Source: Dama dama (lineage: Eukaryota > Chordata > Mammalia > Artiodactyla > Cervidae). Taken from it: a stretch of 64,000 nt of DNA. This document shows positions 48,106-57,996 of the stretch, piece by piece (position 1 is the stretch's first letter; the number at the start of each line of letters is the position of its first letter). The stretch is taken from contig NC_083688.1 of NCBI RefSeq assembly GCF_033118175.1, positions 1,385,501 to 1,449,500 of the forward strand. Reading direction: 5' to 3'. The notes under the pieces were generated by a model. It did not search any database. It was not told the origin of the DNA and saw only the letters and a program-made list of their open reading frames with translations. The position numbers and the translations under genes were made by a program.

Positions 48106-50188
48106 ATTGCCACCTTCAGTTCAGTTCAGTCAGTCAGTCGTGTCCGACTCTTTGCGACCCCATGAACCACAGCACACCAGGCCTCCCTGTCCATCACCAG
48201 CTCCCGGAGTTTACTCACACTCATGTCCATTGAGTCAGTGATGCCACCCAACCATCTCATCCTCTGTCGTCCCCTTCTCCTCCCACCTTCAGTCTTTCCC
48301 AGCATCAGGGTCTTTTCAAATGAGTCAGCTTTTCGCATCAGGTGGCCAAAGGATTGGAGCTTCAGCTTCAACATCAGTCCTTCCAATGAATACCCAGGAA
48401 CGATCTCCTTTAGGATGGACTGGTTGGATCTCCCTGTTGTCCAAGGGACTCTCAAGAATCTTCTCCAGCACCACAATTCAAAAGCATCAATTCTTTGGTG
48501 CTTAACTTTCTTTGTAGTTCAACTCTCACATCCATATGTGATTACTGGAAAAACCATAGCCTTGACTAGATGGATCTTTGTTGGCAAAGTAATGTCTCTG
48601 CTTTATAATATGCTGTCTAGGTTGGTCATAACTTTCCTTCCAAGGAGTAAGTGTCTTTTAATTTCATGGCTGCAATCACCATCTGCAGTGATTTTGGAGC
48701 CCCCAAAATAAAGTCCATATATTTGCCATGTTTCCCCATATATTTGCCATGAAGTGATGGGACCAGATACCATGATCTTAGCATGTTTTCTAAGATGAGC
48801 TGAATGTTTTCTGAATGTTGAGCTTTAAGCCAACTTTTTCACTCTCCTCTTTCACTTTCTTCAAGAAGCTCTTTAGCTCTTTTTCACTTACTGCCATAAG
48901 GGTGGTGTCATCTGCATATCTGAGGTTATTGATATTTCTCCCACCAATCTTGATTCCAGCTTGTGCTTCTTCCAGCCCAGCGTTTCTCATGATGTACTCT
49001 GCATATAAGTTAAATAAGCAGGGTGACAATGTACAGCCTTGACGTACTCCTTTTCCTATTTAGAACCTGTCTGTTGTCCCATGTCCAGTTCTAACTGTTG
49101 CTTCTTGACTTGCAAACAGATTTCTCAGGAGGCAGGTCAGGTGGTCTGGTATTCCCATCTCTTGAAGAATTTCCCACAGTTTATTGTGATCCACACAGTC
49201 AAAGGCTTTGGCATAGTCAATAAAGCAGAAATAGATGTTTTTCTGGAACTCTCTTGCTTTTTTGATGATTCAGCGGATGTTGGCAATTTAATCTCTGGTT
49301 CCTCTGCCTTTTCTAAAACCAGCTTGAACATCTGGAAGTTCAAGGTTCACGCATTGCTGAAGCCTGGCTTGGAGAATTTTGAGCATTTCTTTGCTAGTGT
49401 GTGAGATGAGTGCAATCGTGCGGTAGTTTGAACATTCTTTGGCCTGGCCTTTCTTTGGCATTGGAATGAAAACTGACCTTTTCCAGTCCTGTGGCCACTG
49501 CTGAGTTTTCCAAATTTGCTGGCATATTGAGGGCAGCACTTTCACAGCATCATCTTTCAGGATTTGAAATAGCTCAACTGGAATTCCATCACCTCCACTA
49601 GCTTTGTTCATAGTGATGCTTCCTAAGGCCCACTTGACTTCACATCCCAGGATGTCTGGCTCTAGGTGAGTGATCACACCATCGTGATTATCTGGGTCGT
49701 GAAGATCTTTTTTTGTACAGTTCTTCTGGGTATTCTTGCCACCTCTTCTTAATATCTAATGCTTCTGTTAGGTCCATACCGTTTCTGTCCTTTATTGAGC
49801 CCACCTTTGCATGAAATGTTCCCTTGGTATCTCTAATTTTCTTGAAGAGATCTCTAGTCTTTCCCATTCTATTGTTTTCCTCCATTTCTTTGCACTGATC
49901 ACTGAGGAAGGCTTTCTTATCTCTCCTGGCTATTCTTTGGAATTCTGCATTCAAATGGGAATATCTTTCCTTTTCTCGTTTGTTTTTCGCTTCTCTTCTT
50001 TTCACAGCTATTTGTAAGGCCTCCTCAGACAACCATTTTGCTTTTTTGTGTTTCTTTTTCTTGGGGATGGTCTTGATCCCTGCCTCCTGTACAATGTCAC
50101 GAACCTCCGTCCATAGCTCATCAGGCACTCTGTCTATCAGATCTAGTCCCTTAAATCTATTTCTCACTTCCACTGTAATTGCCACCTT
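48106..50188 (-). mobile_element. BovB LINE, 2.06 kb, with perfect 11-bp TSD
   Basis: The element proper is 48117-50177. It begins (its 3' end) CAGTTCAGTTCAGTCAGTCA and ends in the linker after the endonuclease domain (TATTTCTCACTTCCACTGTA). ATTGCCACCTT is present exactly at 48106-48116 and 50178-50188. The exact TSD indicates target-primed insertion with 5' truncation and no later rearrangement at either edge. The two TSD copies are included in the span. Confidence 0.96.
48126..50177 (-). pseudogene. BovB ORF2 remnant: RT and C-terminal domain
   Basis: Minus-strand frames, in order from the 5' end: linker and fingers (50170-49690, VRNRFKGLDLIDR, then KKRSSRPR at a frame change in an A run near 49705); RT fingers/palm (49677-49288, FIPMPKKGQAKECSNYRTIALIS); middle RT (49343-49137); YADDT (codons at 48904-48918, + strand GGTGTCATCTGCATA); and C-terminal region (48476-48126, WCWRRFLRVPW). 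At least four frame breaks are visible, and the endonuclease is absent. Not functional. Confidence 0.92.
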
Positions 50189-50330
50189 AGGGCCACATAA
50201 CAAATCATCCCCAAACTCAGGCATATTGCAACGATAAGCATTTATTCTCATGTTCACAAGCTGTGCTTCAGCTGATGAGATAGCGGGTCCGATGTCTCTA
50301 TTTCTGCTTGCAGGTCAGGTAGGCTGGGCT
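50189..50330 (-). mobile_element. Ancient LTR-like repeat remnant
   Basis: CCACATAACAAATCATCCCC, AAACTCAGGCATATTGCAAC and GATAAGCATTTATTCTCATG resemble the start of the family at 45088 and 53065 (CATAACAAATTACCCCAAAC, AACATTTATTATCTCAC). The BovB at 48117 landed at its edge. Confidence 0.45.
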
Positions 50331-50993
50331 CCAGGCTGCAAGCTGGGCCCAGGTCTGTCCGGTGTGTGCTCCTGCTGGAGCTCGGGCTGAAGGACAGCAG
50401 TTGTCAGGATACAATGAAGGAGTAAGACATGCAGTGCCTTTGAGGCTTGGTCCTGGGATTGCCACACATACCTCCTGACCACAGCGCATCAGCCAAGCTA
50501 AGTCACATGACCAAGGCCGCATCCACGGGGGAGGAAATGCACTCCAGTCTTTCCAGTGGGTGTTTCTGCAGAAACATATGACTGTGAGTATGAAAGTGCA
50601 ATCTTAATAGGGGGTGGGCGTGAAGGGTTGCTAATGTACCATCCATCATAGGTACCAAAGCGTGAGAATGATTTGCCTTCAAAAGAAAAAGCTAGACTGG
50701 ATGCCGGCCCATCCACAGAGGGAGTGTGCTCAGCCGTCACTTGCACTGTGGGCTTTCTGGGGGGGTCGGAGCTGAGTTACATCTAATGGCCTCGTGAGGA
50801 TTCATCTGGGACCCCTTGCCGTCCTCCAGGAGCTGCAGGGCACGGCTGTGTGTCACGTGTGTGACCACTGTGTTCTCTGGGCTCCAGTGTGGGCGAAGGG
50901 TGCAGGACCCCCGTCCCCGCTGTTGATGGCGTCATCAGGCCGCCTGCCCTTGACCGACCCTGGGCTAAGTGAGAGCTGGGTTCTCCTCACAGA
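50331..50993. other. Unique stretch without a gene
   Basis: No recognised repeat or gene; moderate GC, with overlapping short frames only. Confidence 0.35.
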
Positions 50994-50994
50994 A

Positions 50995-51118
50995 CTCTAA
51001 GAGATGGGCTAAGCAGTCTTTCCATTTCACAGACCAGGAGGCCAAATCTCAGAGGGGTGAAGTCAGTTCTCATCACCCAGCTGGGCCTGGGACACAGACT
51101 GCGTGACTGAGAATGCAG
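50995..51118 (-). mobile_element. MIR SINE
   Basis: AGTCTTTCCATTTCACAGAC, CAGGAGGCCAAATCTCAGAG and CATCACCCAGCTGGGCCTGG fit antisense MIR. Confidence 0.6.
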
Positions 51119-51489
51119 GGCAGTGCGTACCAGGGTGAGGGTACTGGGCCTTCCCCTGGGCGGCGGGTTTGAGCTCCCGCCTGAAGACAGACGCGGTGAC
51201 TGTGGAGCTGTCTGTCTGGCGATAGGATGGGTGTCCTCCTCCTGAACAAGGGGAGTGAGCTTCCCCGCTATGGGGGGTATTGACCCAGAAGCAAGATGGT
51301 GCCCCTTCCGGGATGCCAGAGAGAAGTTTAGAGGAGCTGGAGGCTGAAGCTGTTCATACAGGAAGTTCCTTCCGACGCTGGGCTTTCAAGGTCATTGGGT
51401 CAGATAAGGCCGTGGCCACAGCTCGAAGCCAGGTCTCCCGACTCCCAGATTTTGTAACCATGGACTGTCTCTTGGTGAAGGTTGACCCT

Positions 51490-51618
51490 GGAGGGCAGGC
51501 CGTCAACCTCCCCGTTTTACAGAGATGACTAACCGCGGACTGGAGAGGAGGCTGCAGGAGGCGCTCTCCAGACTTAATGACAAGGCTGGACTTGAACTCA
51601 GGGGCTGAGCGACTGCAG
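51490..51618 (-). mobile_element. MIR SINE
   Basis: CAACCTCCCCGTTTTACAGA, then AATGACAAGGCTGGACTTGA and ACTCAGGGGCTGAGCGACTG, fit antisense MIR (CCCATTTTACAGATGAGG, GGATTTGAACCCAGGC). Confidence 0.55.
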
Positions 51619-51639
51619 CCTCTCCTGTCCGGGCCAGGA

Positions 51640-51850
51640 GGGAGTTAACAGGACAACTAACTGACAGGCACACTCAGCCACAGCTCTTCTTGTTTAGAAA
51701 TGCAAATGCCCTGCAGGGCCACATTTTTACATGGCACAAATCACTCTTTTTCTCCCTTCCCTAAGACTTGTCTGGGATTGTTTGTACTACAAAAACCGGA
51801 GGGAATTGAGCCATTTGCTTGAACAGTCTTGCTAAATCTGGCCTCTGGGA
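51640..51850. other. Candidate conserved non-coding block
   Basis: Repeat-free and motif-rich: TTGTTTAGAAATGCAAATGC (octamer ATGCAAAT), CCACATTTTTACATGGCACA, CTGGGATTGTTTGTACTACA, GGAATTGAGCCATTTGCTTG. The ATGCAAAT octamer at about 51700 is a POU-type site. Function is inferred. Confidence 0.25.
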
Positions 51851-52191
51851 CGCAGCCTGCCTCAGCAATGAGGACCCTGCCACCCTGGTCCTCCCGCCTT
51901 CCGCTGGCGGGGATGGTGCGGCAGGGCAGGCCTGGGCCAACAGGGGTCCCTGCAGGGCGCGCTGCCCTTACACGGCGGGAAGGCCGAGGCACGAGTCTTC
52001 AGGTCCCAACTCTCTTTCATGTTCGGAGACCCAGGGCAGATCTCAAGTCTCCAACAGCTTGCATTTCCTCACTTACATTCTCTGAGTGCCATCACCTCTG
52101 TTTCTGTGTGGTTAGCAAGGCTGTCCGTGATGCCCCAGGGGTCACGGGCCATCCTGTGTGCTGTGAGGACCCCCCTGATGGTGTGCAAAGT

Positions 52192-52265
52192 CGTCTTATT
52201 AGCAATGAGGGGCCTTACCTTTATTTCACAGAAAAGGAAACTGAGGCTTAGGGAGTTGAAGGACC
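52192..52265 (-). mobile_element. MIR SINE core fragment
   Basis: TTACCTTTATTTCACAGAAA followed by AGGAAACTGAGGCTTAGGGA is the antisense MIR core. Confidence 0.65.
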
Positions 52266-52296
52266 ATGTAGAATGATATGAGGTTGCCATTTACTA

Positions 52297-52614
52297 AAAG
52301 TGAAAGTGAAAGTCTCTCAGTTGTGTCCGCCTTTTTGCGACCCCATGAACTCTACAGCCCGTGGAATTCTCCAGGCCAGAATACTGGAGTGGGTAGCTTT
52401 TCCCTTCTCCAGGGGATCTTCCCAACCCAGGGATCGAACCCAGGTCTCCCGCATTACAGGTGGATTCTTCACCAGCTGAGCCTCCAGGGAAGGCCAAGAA
52501 TACTGGGGTGGGTAGCCTATCCCTTCTCCAGCCGATCTTCCCGACCCAGGAATCGAACGGGGGTCTCCTGCATTGCAGGCGGAGTCTTTACCAACTGAGG
52601 CATCAGGGAAGCCC
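52297..52614 (-). mobile_element. Bov-A2 SINE (dimer)
   Basis: Two Bov-A units head to tail. Unit 1 has GTGAAAGTGAAAGTCTCTCA, AGGCCAGAATACTGGAGTGG, CAGGGATCGAACCCAGGTCT and GAGCCTCCAGGGAAGGCC. Unit 2 has AAGAATACTGGGGTGGGTAG, GACCCAGGAATCGAACGGGG and GAGGCATCAGGGAAGCCC. This is the standard Bov-A2 architecture. A weakly similar flank pair (CATTTACT / TATTTATT) may be the TSD. Confidence 0.93.
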
Positions 52615-52802
52615 TATTTATTGCAAAGTAGTTGCTTATTGGCTATTTCACATGGTTCACTTAATCGCTTTCCCTGGGTCATATAACGACCCTTTCTAGC
52701 GACCACAAAACCATCTACCATGTTTTAGCTTGACCCTCTTATTGGTGATTTCCTTTCATCGGAGTCATTGGCTCCTGTTTTGATGAAGAGTGTGACTATA
52801 TA

Positions 52803-52947
52803 TGGGGCTTACCTGGTAGCTCAGCTGATAGAGAATATGCCTGCAAAGCAAGAGACCCCGGTTCAATTCCTGGGTTGTGACGATCTCCCGGCGAAGGGAT
52901 AGGCTACCTGCTCCCGTATTCTTGGGCTTCTCTGGGGGCTCAGACAG
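52803..52947 (+). mobile_element. Bov-A2 SINE, truncated
   Basis: One unit (GGGGCTTACCTGGTAGCTCA, GCTGATAGAGAATATGCCTG, CGGTTCAATTCCTGGGTTGT, CTACCTGCTCCCGTATTC) followed by only the first ~25 bases of the next (TTGGGCTTCTCTGGGGGCTC), so it breaks early in unit 2. Confidence 0.85.
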
Positions 52948-53064
52948 GCCTGCATTTCCATAAGTCTTATACTTCATAGCAGTTATCTAGGCTCAGCCAA
53001 CATATATCCTTGGGCCCTTCCATACCCTCAAGGCATAAACCTTCCTTCAGCCATCCCCTTGTGC

Positions 53065-53560
53065 AGCTGTATTAATTACCTGTTGCTGTGTAAGAAGTGA
53101 CCCCAGACTTAGGGACGTAAAATGACAAACACTCATTATCTCACAGTTTCCGTGGAGCAGGAAGTCCGGAACAGCTGGGCTGGGTGTTTCTGGCTCGAGG
53201 TCTCTCGTGAAGTTGCCCTCAAGATGTTGGACAGGGCTGTAGTCCGCTGATAGCTTGACCTGGGCTGGGGGGTCCACTTCTAAGAAGGCTCACGTGCTCG
53301 GCTGTCGGCAGGAAGCCCCAGGTTCTCACCAACGGCTCTCTTCATGAGGTTGCTTGTGTCTGCTTACAGCATGGCACACGGCCTCCCCCAGAGCAACTGG
53401 TCCAAGCGAGAGGAAGGTGGAAACCACCCTCCTGTGCCTGTGATAGCCTCCCCTTGGAAGTCATTTCCTCTGTATTCTGTATGTTAGAAGCAAGTCATTA
53501 AGTGCAACCTGCACAGGGAAGAATATTAGATTCTGTAAAGGCAGGAATGGTACAAAACTT
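53065..53560 (-). mobile_element. Ancient LTR-like repeat (MaLR/ERVL-type), ~0.5 kb
   Basis: TGTATTAATTACCTGTTGCT, GTGTAAGAAGTGACCCCAGA, AACACTCATTATCTCACAGT, TTCCGTGGAGCAGGAAGTCC, GGCTCGAGGTCTCTCGTGAA, CATGGCACACGGCCTCCCCC and GTATGTTAGAAGCAAGTCAT follow a mammal-wide LTR-type family antisense. The exact family name is not certain. Confidence 0.65.
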
Positions 53561-53564
53561 GTGC

Positions 53565-54160
53565 TTTCAGACCAGCATATTCAGCCCTGGTCTAGATGCT
53601 GGCAGTACACAAGGGTGGGAGAGACTTCCTAGTGCTTGCTTTGGAGTTGGTCCTTAAGCTGACCACCTTGAACATTTCTCTTTGAGCAGCTGTTCCTTCA
53701 CTAAAACAGTGAGACTGCTGACCCCTCTCTCCTGTGCAGGCTCACAGATGAGAATGTGATATGGGCAGTCTCTGGTCCCTGCTCTCCAGGCGGGCCAACC
53801 CAGTTCTCTCCTGGGAGGATTACATTATTAACTGACTCCGCAGGAGATGGGCTAGGCCACGGAGCTTGGCTAATGGGAAGCTGTAGGGTATTGTGGGATG
53901 GTTACTGGACTGGGGAAAGGAGCGACTGGGTTTCCTTCTGATCTGCACAAATGAACTTCAGGACTCTGTTTCATATCAAGACTCCCTTGGCACTCACAGC
54001 AGAAAACCCAGCCCAAACTGGCTAAGTAGAAATAAGAAATGTAATAGCTTATATAAATAAAGAAGATCAGGCTTCAGGAGCCACTTAAGGGAAGCACTTG
54101 ATGATATGGAGGTGGTGGTGGCTAGCTGGTCACCTAAGGTCCAGGCTGCTTCTTTCTTAG
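53565..54160. other. Unique stretch without a gene
   Basis: Nothing recognised. The sequence from about 54040 (AAATAAAGAAGATCAGGCTT) may begin the LTR-like repeat that follows. Confidence 0.35.
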
Positions 54161-54164
54161 TACA

Positions 54165-54492
54165 GACTGGTTGCCAAGAAGCAGATATTGGCCAGGAACT
54201 ACATTTCCCAGATCTCTTTGCATTCAGGTGTGGTCACGTGACTAGTCCTCACCAATGGAATAGAGTGGAACTGGTAGGAGTCACTTCCAGACCAAGGAGC
54301 TTAAGAAGCTGATAGGCATCCTCCATTCCAATGTCCCCCAAGGGCTGAATGCAGAGAATTCCAAGGCATTAGGGGAAGGTGTGGCATAAGATAGAAGGAT
54401 TCTGGACCTCTAGTCACCAGAAAGACCTACATCAGACTGTTAAGTGAACAAGATATAAATTTTTAGTGGGCTAAGCCACTGAGATTTTGAGA
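54165..54492 (+). mobile_element. Ancient LTR, part 1 (split by two SINEs)
   Basis: CATTTCCCAGATCTCTTTGC, ATTCAGGTGTGGTCACGTGA, CTAGTCCTCACCAATGGAAT, AAGATAGAAGGATTCTGGAC, TCAGACTGTTAAGTGAACAA and GTGGGCTAAGCCACTGAGAT fit a mammalian LTR-type repeat (GGTGTGGCCATGTGAC, TTCTGGCCAATGGGATG, TTAAGCCACTGAGATTTT). It resumes after the SINEs at 54699 and 55037. Confidence 0.55.
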
Positions 54493-54698
54493 TTGTTTCC
54501 TCGGTGGCTCAGTCAGTAAAGAATCTGCTTGCAATGCAGGAGACCTGGGCTCCATCCCTGGTCAGGGAAGATGTCCCCTGGAGAAGGGAATGGCAACCCA
54601 CTCCAGTATTCTTACCTTGGAAATCCCATGGACAGAGGAGACTGGTGGGCTACAGTCCAACGGGTTGCAAGAGTCAGACACAGTGACTAAACCACCAA
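54493..54698 (+). mobile_element. Bov-tA SINE inside the LTR
   Basis: GTTTCCTCGGTGGCTCAGTC, GCTTGCAATGCAGGAGACCT, GGCTCCATCCCTGGTCAGGG, GGTGGGCTACAGTCCAACGG. Flanks CCACTGAGATTTT and CCACCAAGATTTA match at 10 of 13, a probable aged TSD. Confidence 0.92.
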
Positions 54699-54719
54699 GA
54701 TTTAAAGTTTCATTTGTTA
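54699..54719 (+). mobile_element. Ancient LTR, part 2
   Basis: The short piece AAAGTTTCATTTGTTATG between the two SINEs continues the LTR end (GTTATTTGTTATGCAGCA). Confidence 0.5.
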
Positions 54720-55036
54720 TGAAAGTGAAAGTCACTCCGTCGTGTCTGACTCTTTGTGACCTCCATGGACTATACAGTCCATGGAATTCTCCAGGCCAGA
54801 ATAGTGGAGTGCCGTAGTCTTTCCCTTGTCCAGGGGATCTTTCCAACCCAGGGATCGAACTGAGGTCTCCAGCATTGCAGGCAGATTCTTCACCAGTTGA
54901 GCCTCAAGGGAAGCCCAAGAATACTGGAGTGGGTAGCCTATCCCTTCTCCAGCGGACCTTCCCAACCCAGGAATCGAACCAGGGTCTCCTGCATTGCAGC
55001 TGGATTCTTTAACAACTGAGCCATCAAGGAAACCCG
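54720..55036 (-). mobile_element. Bov-A2 SINE (dimer) inside the LTR
   Basis: GAAAGTGAAAGTCACTCCGT, CAGGCCAGAATAGTGGAGTG, AGGGATCGAACTGAGGTCTC, then unit 2 AGAATACTGGAGTGGGTAGC, CCAGGAATCGAACCAGGGTC and TGAGCCATCAAGGAAACCC. Complete dimer. Confidence 0.93.
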
Positions 55037-55070
55037 TAGCAGTTAGCATTACCTTAACTAACACAGACAT
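55037..55070 (+). mobile_element. Ancient LTR, part 3 (3' end)
   Basis: GTAGCAGTTAGCATTACCTT followed by AACTAACACAGAC is the end of the LTR begun at 54165. Confidence 0.55.
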
Positions 55071-55418
55071 TATCAGAATCTCCTCTTTCTCCAGCTGTTC
55101 ATTTTTAGGCTCCATAGGATGGCCATATGGCTATCAGCAACTCTAAACATCTGCTTCCCAAGCTCAAGGCCAGCAAGAAGGATTGTGTACTGCACTTCTA
55201 ATAGTGTGAACGAGGTCTCAGATCTTGTGTGTTGTTGCTTACGTTTGTGAGTTTATCCCAGAATGAATTCCTGTGTCCAGGAGTCTGTAGGACTTGGGTT
55301 GGTCAGCCCAGCCACGTGTCTGCTCCTGGAGCCAGTTGCACACGGGCTGAGGTTGGAGGCGGGGACTAGATGCTGGGCGTTTGTCCATCACGGTGTACTT
55401 GGGGAGCGCTCATCAACT

Positions 55419-55663
55419 CCCTGGGCCCCGGGGCTCATTGTTTTGTGTGCTCACCCACTCAGTCATTCTGACTCTTTGAAACCCTGTGGACTGTAGCCCT
55501 CCAGGCTCCTCTGTCCATGGGATTTTCCCAGCAAGAATACTGAGTTGCCATTTCCTCTTCCAGGGGATCTTTCCAACCCAGGGATTGAACCCGCATCTCT
55601 TGCATCTCCTACACTGCGGGCAGATTCTTTACTGCTGGGCCACCAGGGAAGCCCCTGGGCCCC
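55419..55663 (-). mobile_element. Bov-tA SINE with perfect 11-bp TSD
   Basis: The element is 55430-55652: tail, GTGTGCTCACCCACTCAGTC, GACTGTAGCCCTCCAGGCTC, GGGATTGAACCCGCATCTCT and GCTGGGCCACCAGGGAAGC. CCCTGGGCCCC flanks it exactly (55419-55429 and 55653-55663). The 15 bases between the left copy and GTGTGCTC are then part of the SINE tail. The span includes both TSDs. Confidence 0.9.
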
Positions 55664-56165
55664 AGCGGCCGTTCTTGACTGATGAGCAGGCTGGACACCA
55701 GTGTGTTCCCGAGGGACTTTCAGGATGGAATGACCTTGGAGAGTTGCTCAGCCTTGACGTTCACGAGGTGGGGGTGCTCAAGTCTCCTTTCAGCTGGGAT
55801 GCCATGGCATTGGCTCATCTGGCTCTGGGCTTCTCTCCCAGCTGAGCATTTTCTGTATCTTCCATCCTTTTGTTCCTCTTCTCAGCTACACAGGGCACTT
55901 TCTGGAAGGACATCAATGTCTGGGCCCGAAGCACGCGGTTTTGAACATCACTCGCTCGGTCTCGCCTGCTGCCAGCACCCTGGTTGGTTCCGCTGCCATT
56001 CCCAGCCCTTTGATCGGAGGAGATTGATCAGAGCCTGCTTCTCCCTCTCACAGGCAGCAGCTTTCAAACCTCGAGGCAGCGTTTTTCTGTTCTCGCCCGC
56101 ATTGCTGGTCCAACCTCGCCTAATGGGAGCATGGTCTGTGAGGCCCTTTCACGTGGCAGATAATG
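55664..56165. other. Unique stretch without a gene
   Basis: No recognised repeat or gene. Frames of 120-195 codons cross it and also run through SINE or L2 sequence, which argues against coding. Confidence 0.35.
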
Positions 56166-56169
56166 AGGT

Positions 56170-56412
56170 GGATGGTTCTTTCAAACACCTCCTCCCGGAG
56201 GCCCTCCAGACTGCCCCCATCCAGGCTGCGCTCTCTGAAGTCCTCAGTGACTTCTGCTTTGACACCTAATCGTAGCTTGTCCTTTAAGCGAACAGTTTCC
56301 TACTTTTTTGCCTTGTGTAAAGTTCCTTCAGGACAAGAATACATTTTTCTCCTTCTTTTGTGTTCCCCATGGGTCCTTGGGCAGAGCTGAGCACGGCCAA
56401 GGAAATGAAATA
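56170..56412 (+). mobile_element. L2 LINE 3' end
   Basis: AACACCTCCTCCCGGAGGCC, AAGTTCCTTCAGGACAAGAA and TGTTCCCCATGGGTCCTTGG, then GCAGAGCTGAGCACGGCC, agree with L2 landmarks (TCACCTCCTCAGAGAGGCC, GCTCCTTGAGGGCAGGGA, GTATCCCCAGCGCCTAG). Confidence 0.55.
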
Positions 56413-56496
56413 AAATCAAGATGACATTTGTTTAACATGGACGAACTGTCAGACACCCCACCGGCTGTGTTTGCATTTGGTTCTCGCCAGCGGTCC

Positions 56497-56598
56497 CTGT
56501 GAATTGGATATTCAGATCCATACTTTTACACAAAGAAGCGGACACTTCAGACAGTCTGTGTCACATGCCCAAGGTCACATAAAGAGTCAGAGAAGGGA
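56497..56598 (-). mobile_element. MIR SINE fragment
   Basis: CATACTTTTACACAAAGAAG, ACACTTCAGACAGTCTGTGT and CACATGCCCAAGGTCACATA agree with antisense MIR. Confidence 0.6.
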
Positions 56599-56724
56599 TG
56601 ATGGCTCAGATGGCTCACTCAACATTTATGTCTCCTATGTGCCATGCTCCGGGCCAGACTCTGGGGAGAAATAGTGAGCTGAAGGGGGTCTCTAAAGCTT
56701 AGTGGTTAAGGATGGGGTCGAATT

Positions 56725-56800
56725 GCTGTCATGTTGCCTTGACAACTTCTGAGCTGTGTCGCCCTGGACGAGGCATCTCCTCTTTCCAGTCCCAGCTGTC
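56725..56800 (+). mobile_element. MIR SINE fragment
   Basis: GACAACTTCTGAGCTGTGTC, GCCCTGGACGAGGCATCTCC and TCTTTCCAGTCCCAGCTGTC suggest a sense MIR 5' half. Weak. Confidence 0.4.
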
Positions 56801-56879
56801 TGTATGCAGGGACGCTGGAGGATGTGCAGGGCCTCTGAACCCCACCGCTTCATTTACCAGTCCCCTAGACAGCCCTTAG

Positions 56880-57085
56880 CTGGCACTTACTGTATGCCTG
56901 AAAAGATTGTAGGTGCTTAGGAAGCACTAATGCATTTCTTGTGCGTACAGCCCTATGGGGTAGGTGCCATTACAATCCCTATTTTACAGATGGGAAAACT
57001 GAGTCCCAAGAGAGGCCGAGGGATGGTCTAAGCATTAGAGCTGGGATTCAAGCCCAGTTCATCCGGCTCTGGAGTCCCTAGCCTC
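56880..57085 (-). mobile_element. MIR SINE, near full length
   Basis: GGCACTTACTGTATGCCTGA, GGTAGGTGCCATTACAATCC, CTATTTTACAGATGGGAAAA, CTGAGTCCCAAGAGAGGCCG and GCTGGGATTCAAGCCCAG agree with antisense MIR across its length. Confidence 0.78.
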
Positions 57086-57089
57086 TGTG

Positions 57090-57996
57090 CTCAGCTGTCT
57101 GTTTATTTAATAAATAGTGGCTTGAACTGGATTGAATTAAATCACCTGAATGATTTTTGCCAGACCTGCTTGGGGTGAGTTTTCATGAGTCCCTGTGGGG
57201 CTGAGCTGACTACATCCATCTTTTCCTTGGACTCTGACTCGGGGAATGAAGTCAGGCTCCCACGAGGGAGGCCCTGACAAGACTCCAAGCAGCCTGGGTA
57301 GCAGGGATGAGGGATGCTCCCAGCCTGCCCTGGTCCAGAGGCTCCGAAGCACAGCGCTCTCCTTGGATCTGGGTTGGCAGTGCCAAGTGCTGCCAAGCCC
57401 TTTCTGCATTTGGAGCCCTCCAGCACCCCAGCACCCTTATTCTCTCCATCCTCCCATAATCGTCAAGCAAAATGCTCCCACTTTAAGGCAGCCTGCAGGC
57501 TGTCTCACTGGTGCCTGCACTCTAAGGCTTTCCCCACAGAGTGGTTTTCCAAGGAGTCTTGTTTGATCTTGTGGGTCTGTTTTCCCCTCTACTTGACTGG
57601 CAGAGATCAGATGCTGCCTCTGACAAATCTTGGGATTACTGCACAGTCCCTGGCAGGGCTGATGCTTGCAGCTGAGGCAGGAGGAACCAAAATTGGCCAG
57701 CTGGCGATGACTCGGCTTGGGGACGGATCCAAACATGGCTTGTTCCCGGGGGCTTTTTCTTTCCTTTGTGGCTCTGGCTATTTGCAATTCAAGACACCCT
57801 TTGAGGATGACTCTGCTCCCAAAAGAAATGGTGGTGTTGGAGGAGAACACAAATCCAGTGTGGAACCTCCCTGCCTGCCATCCTCCACCACTAGGCCCCT
57901 TTGCTTTCTCTTTTGTATGAAATATTTCCACATGCAGAAAGGTCTAAAGAATACTATTTACCAAGCCCTGTTTACATCCCATTTCAAAAGTGCAAT
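57090..57996. other. Unique stretch without a gene
   Basis: No repeat recognised. An open frame of 258 codons (57314-58090, +) starts here but runs into the Bov-tA at 57997, and antisense frames are equally long, so coding is not supported. Confidence 0.35.
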
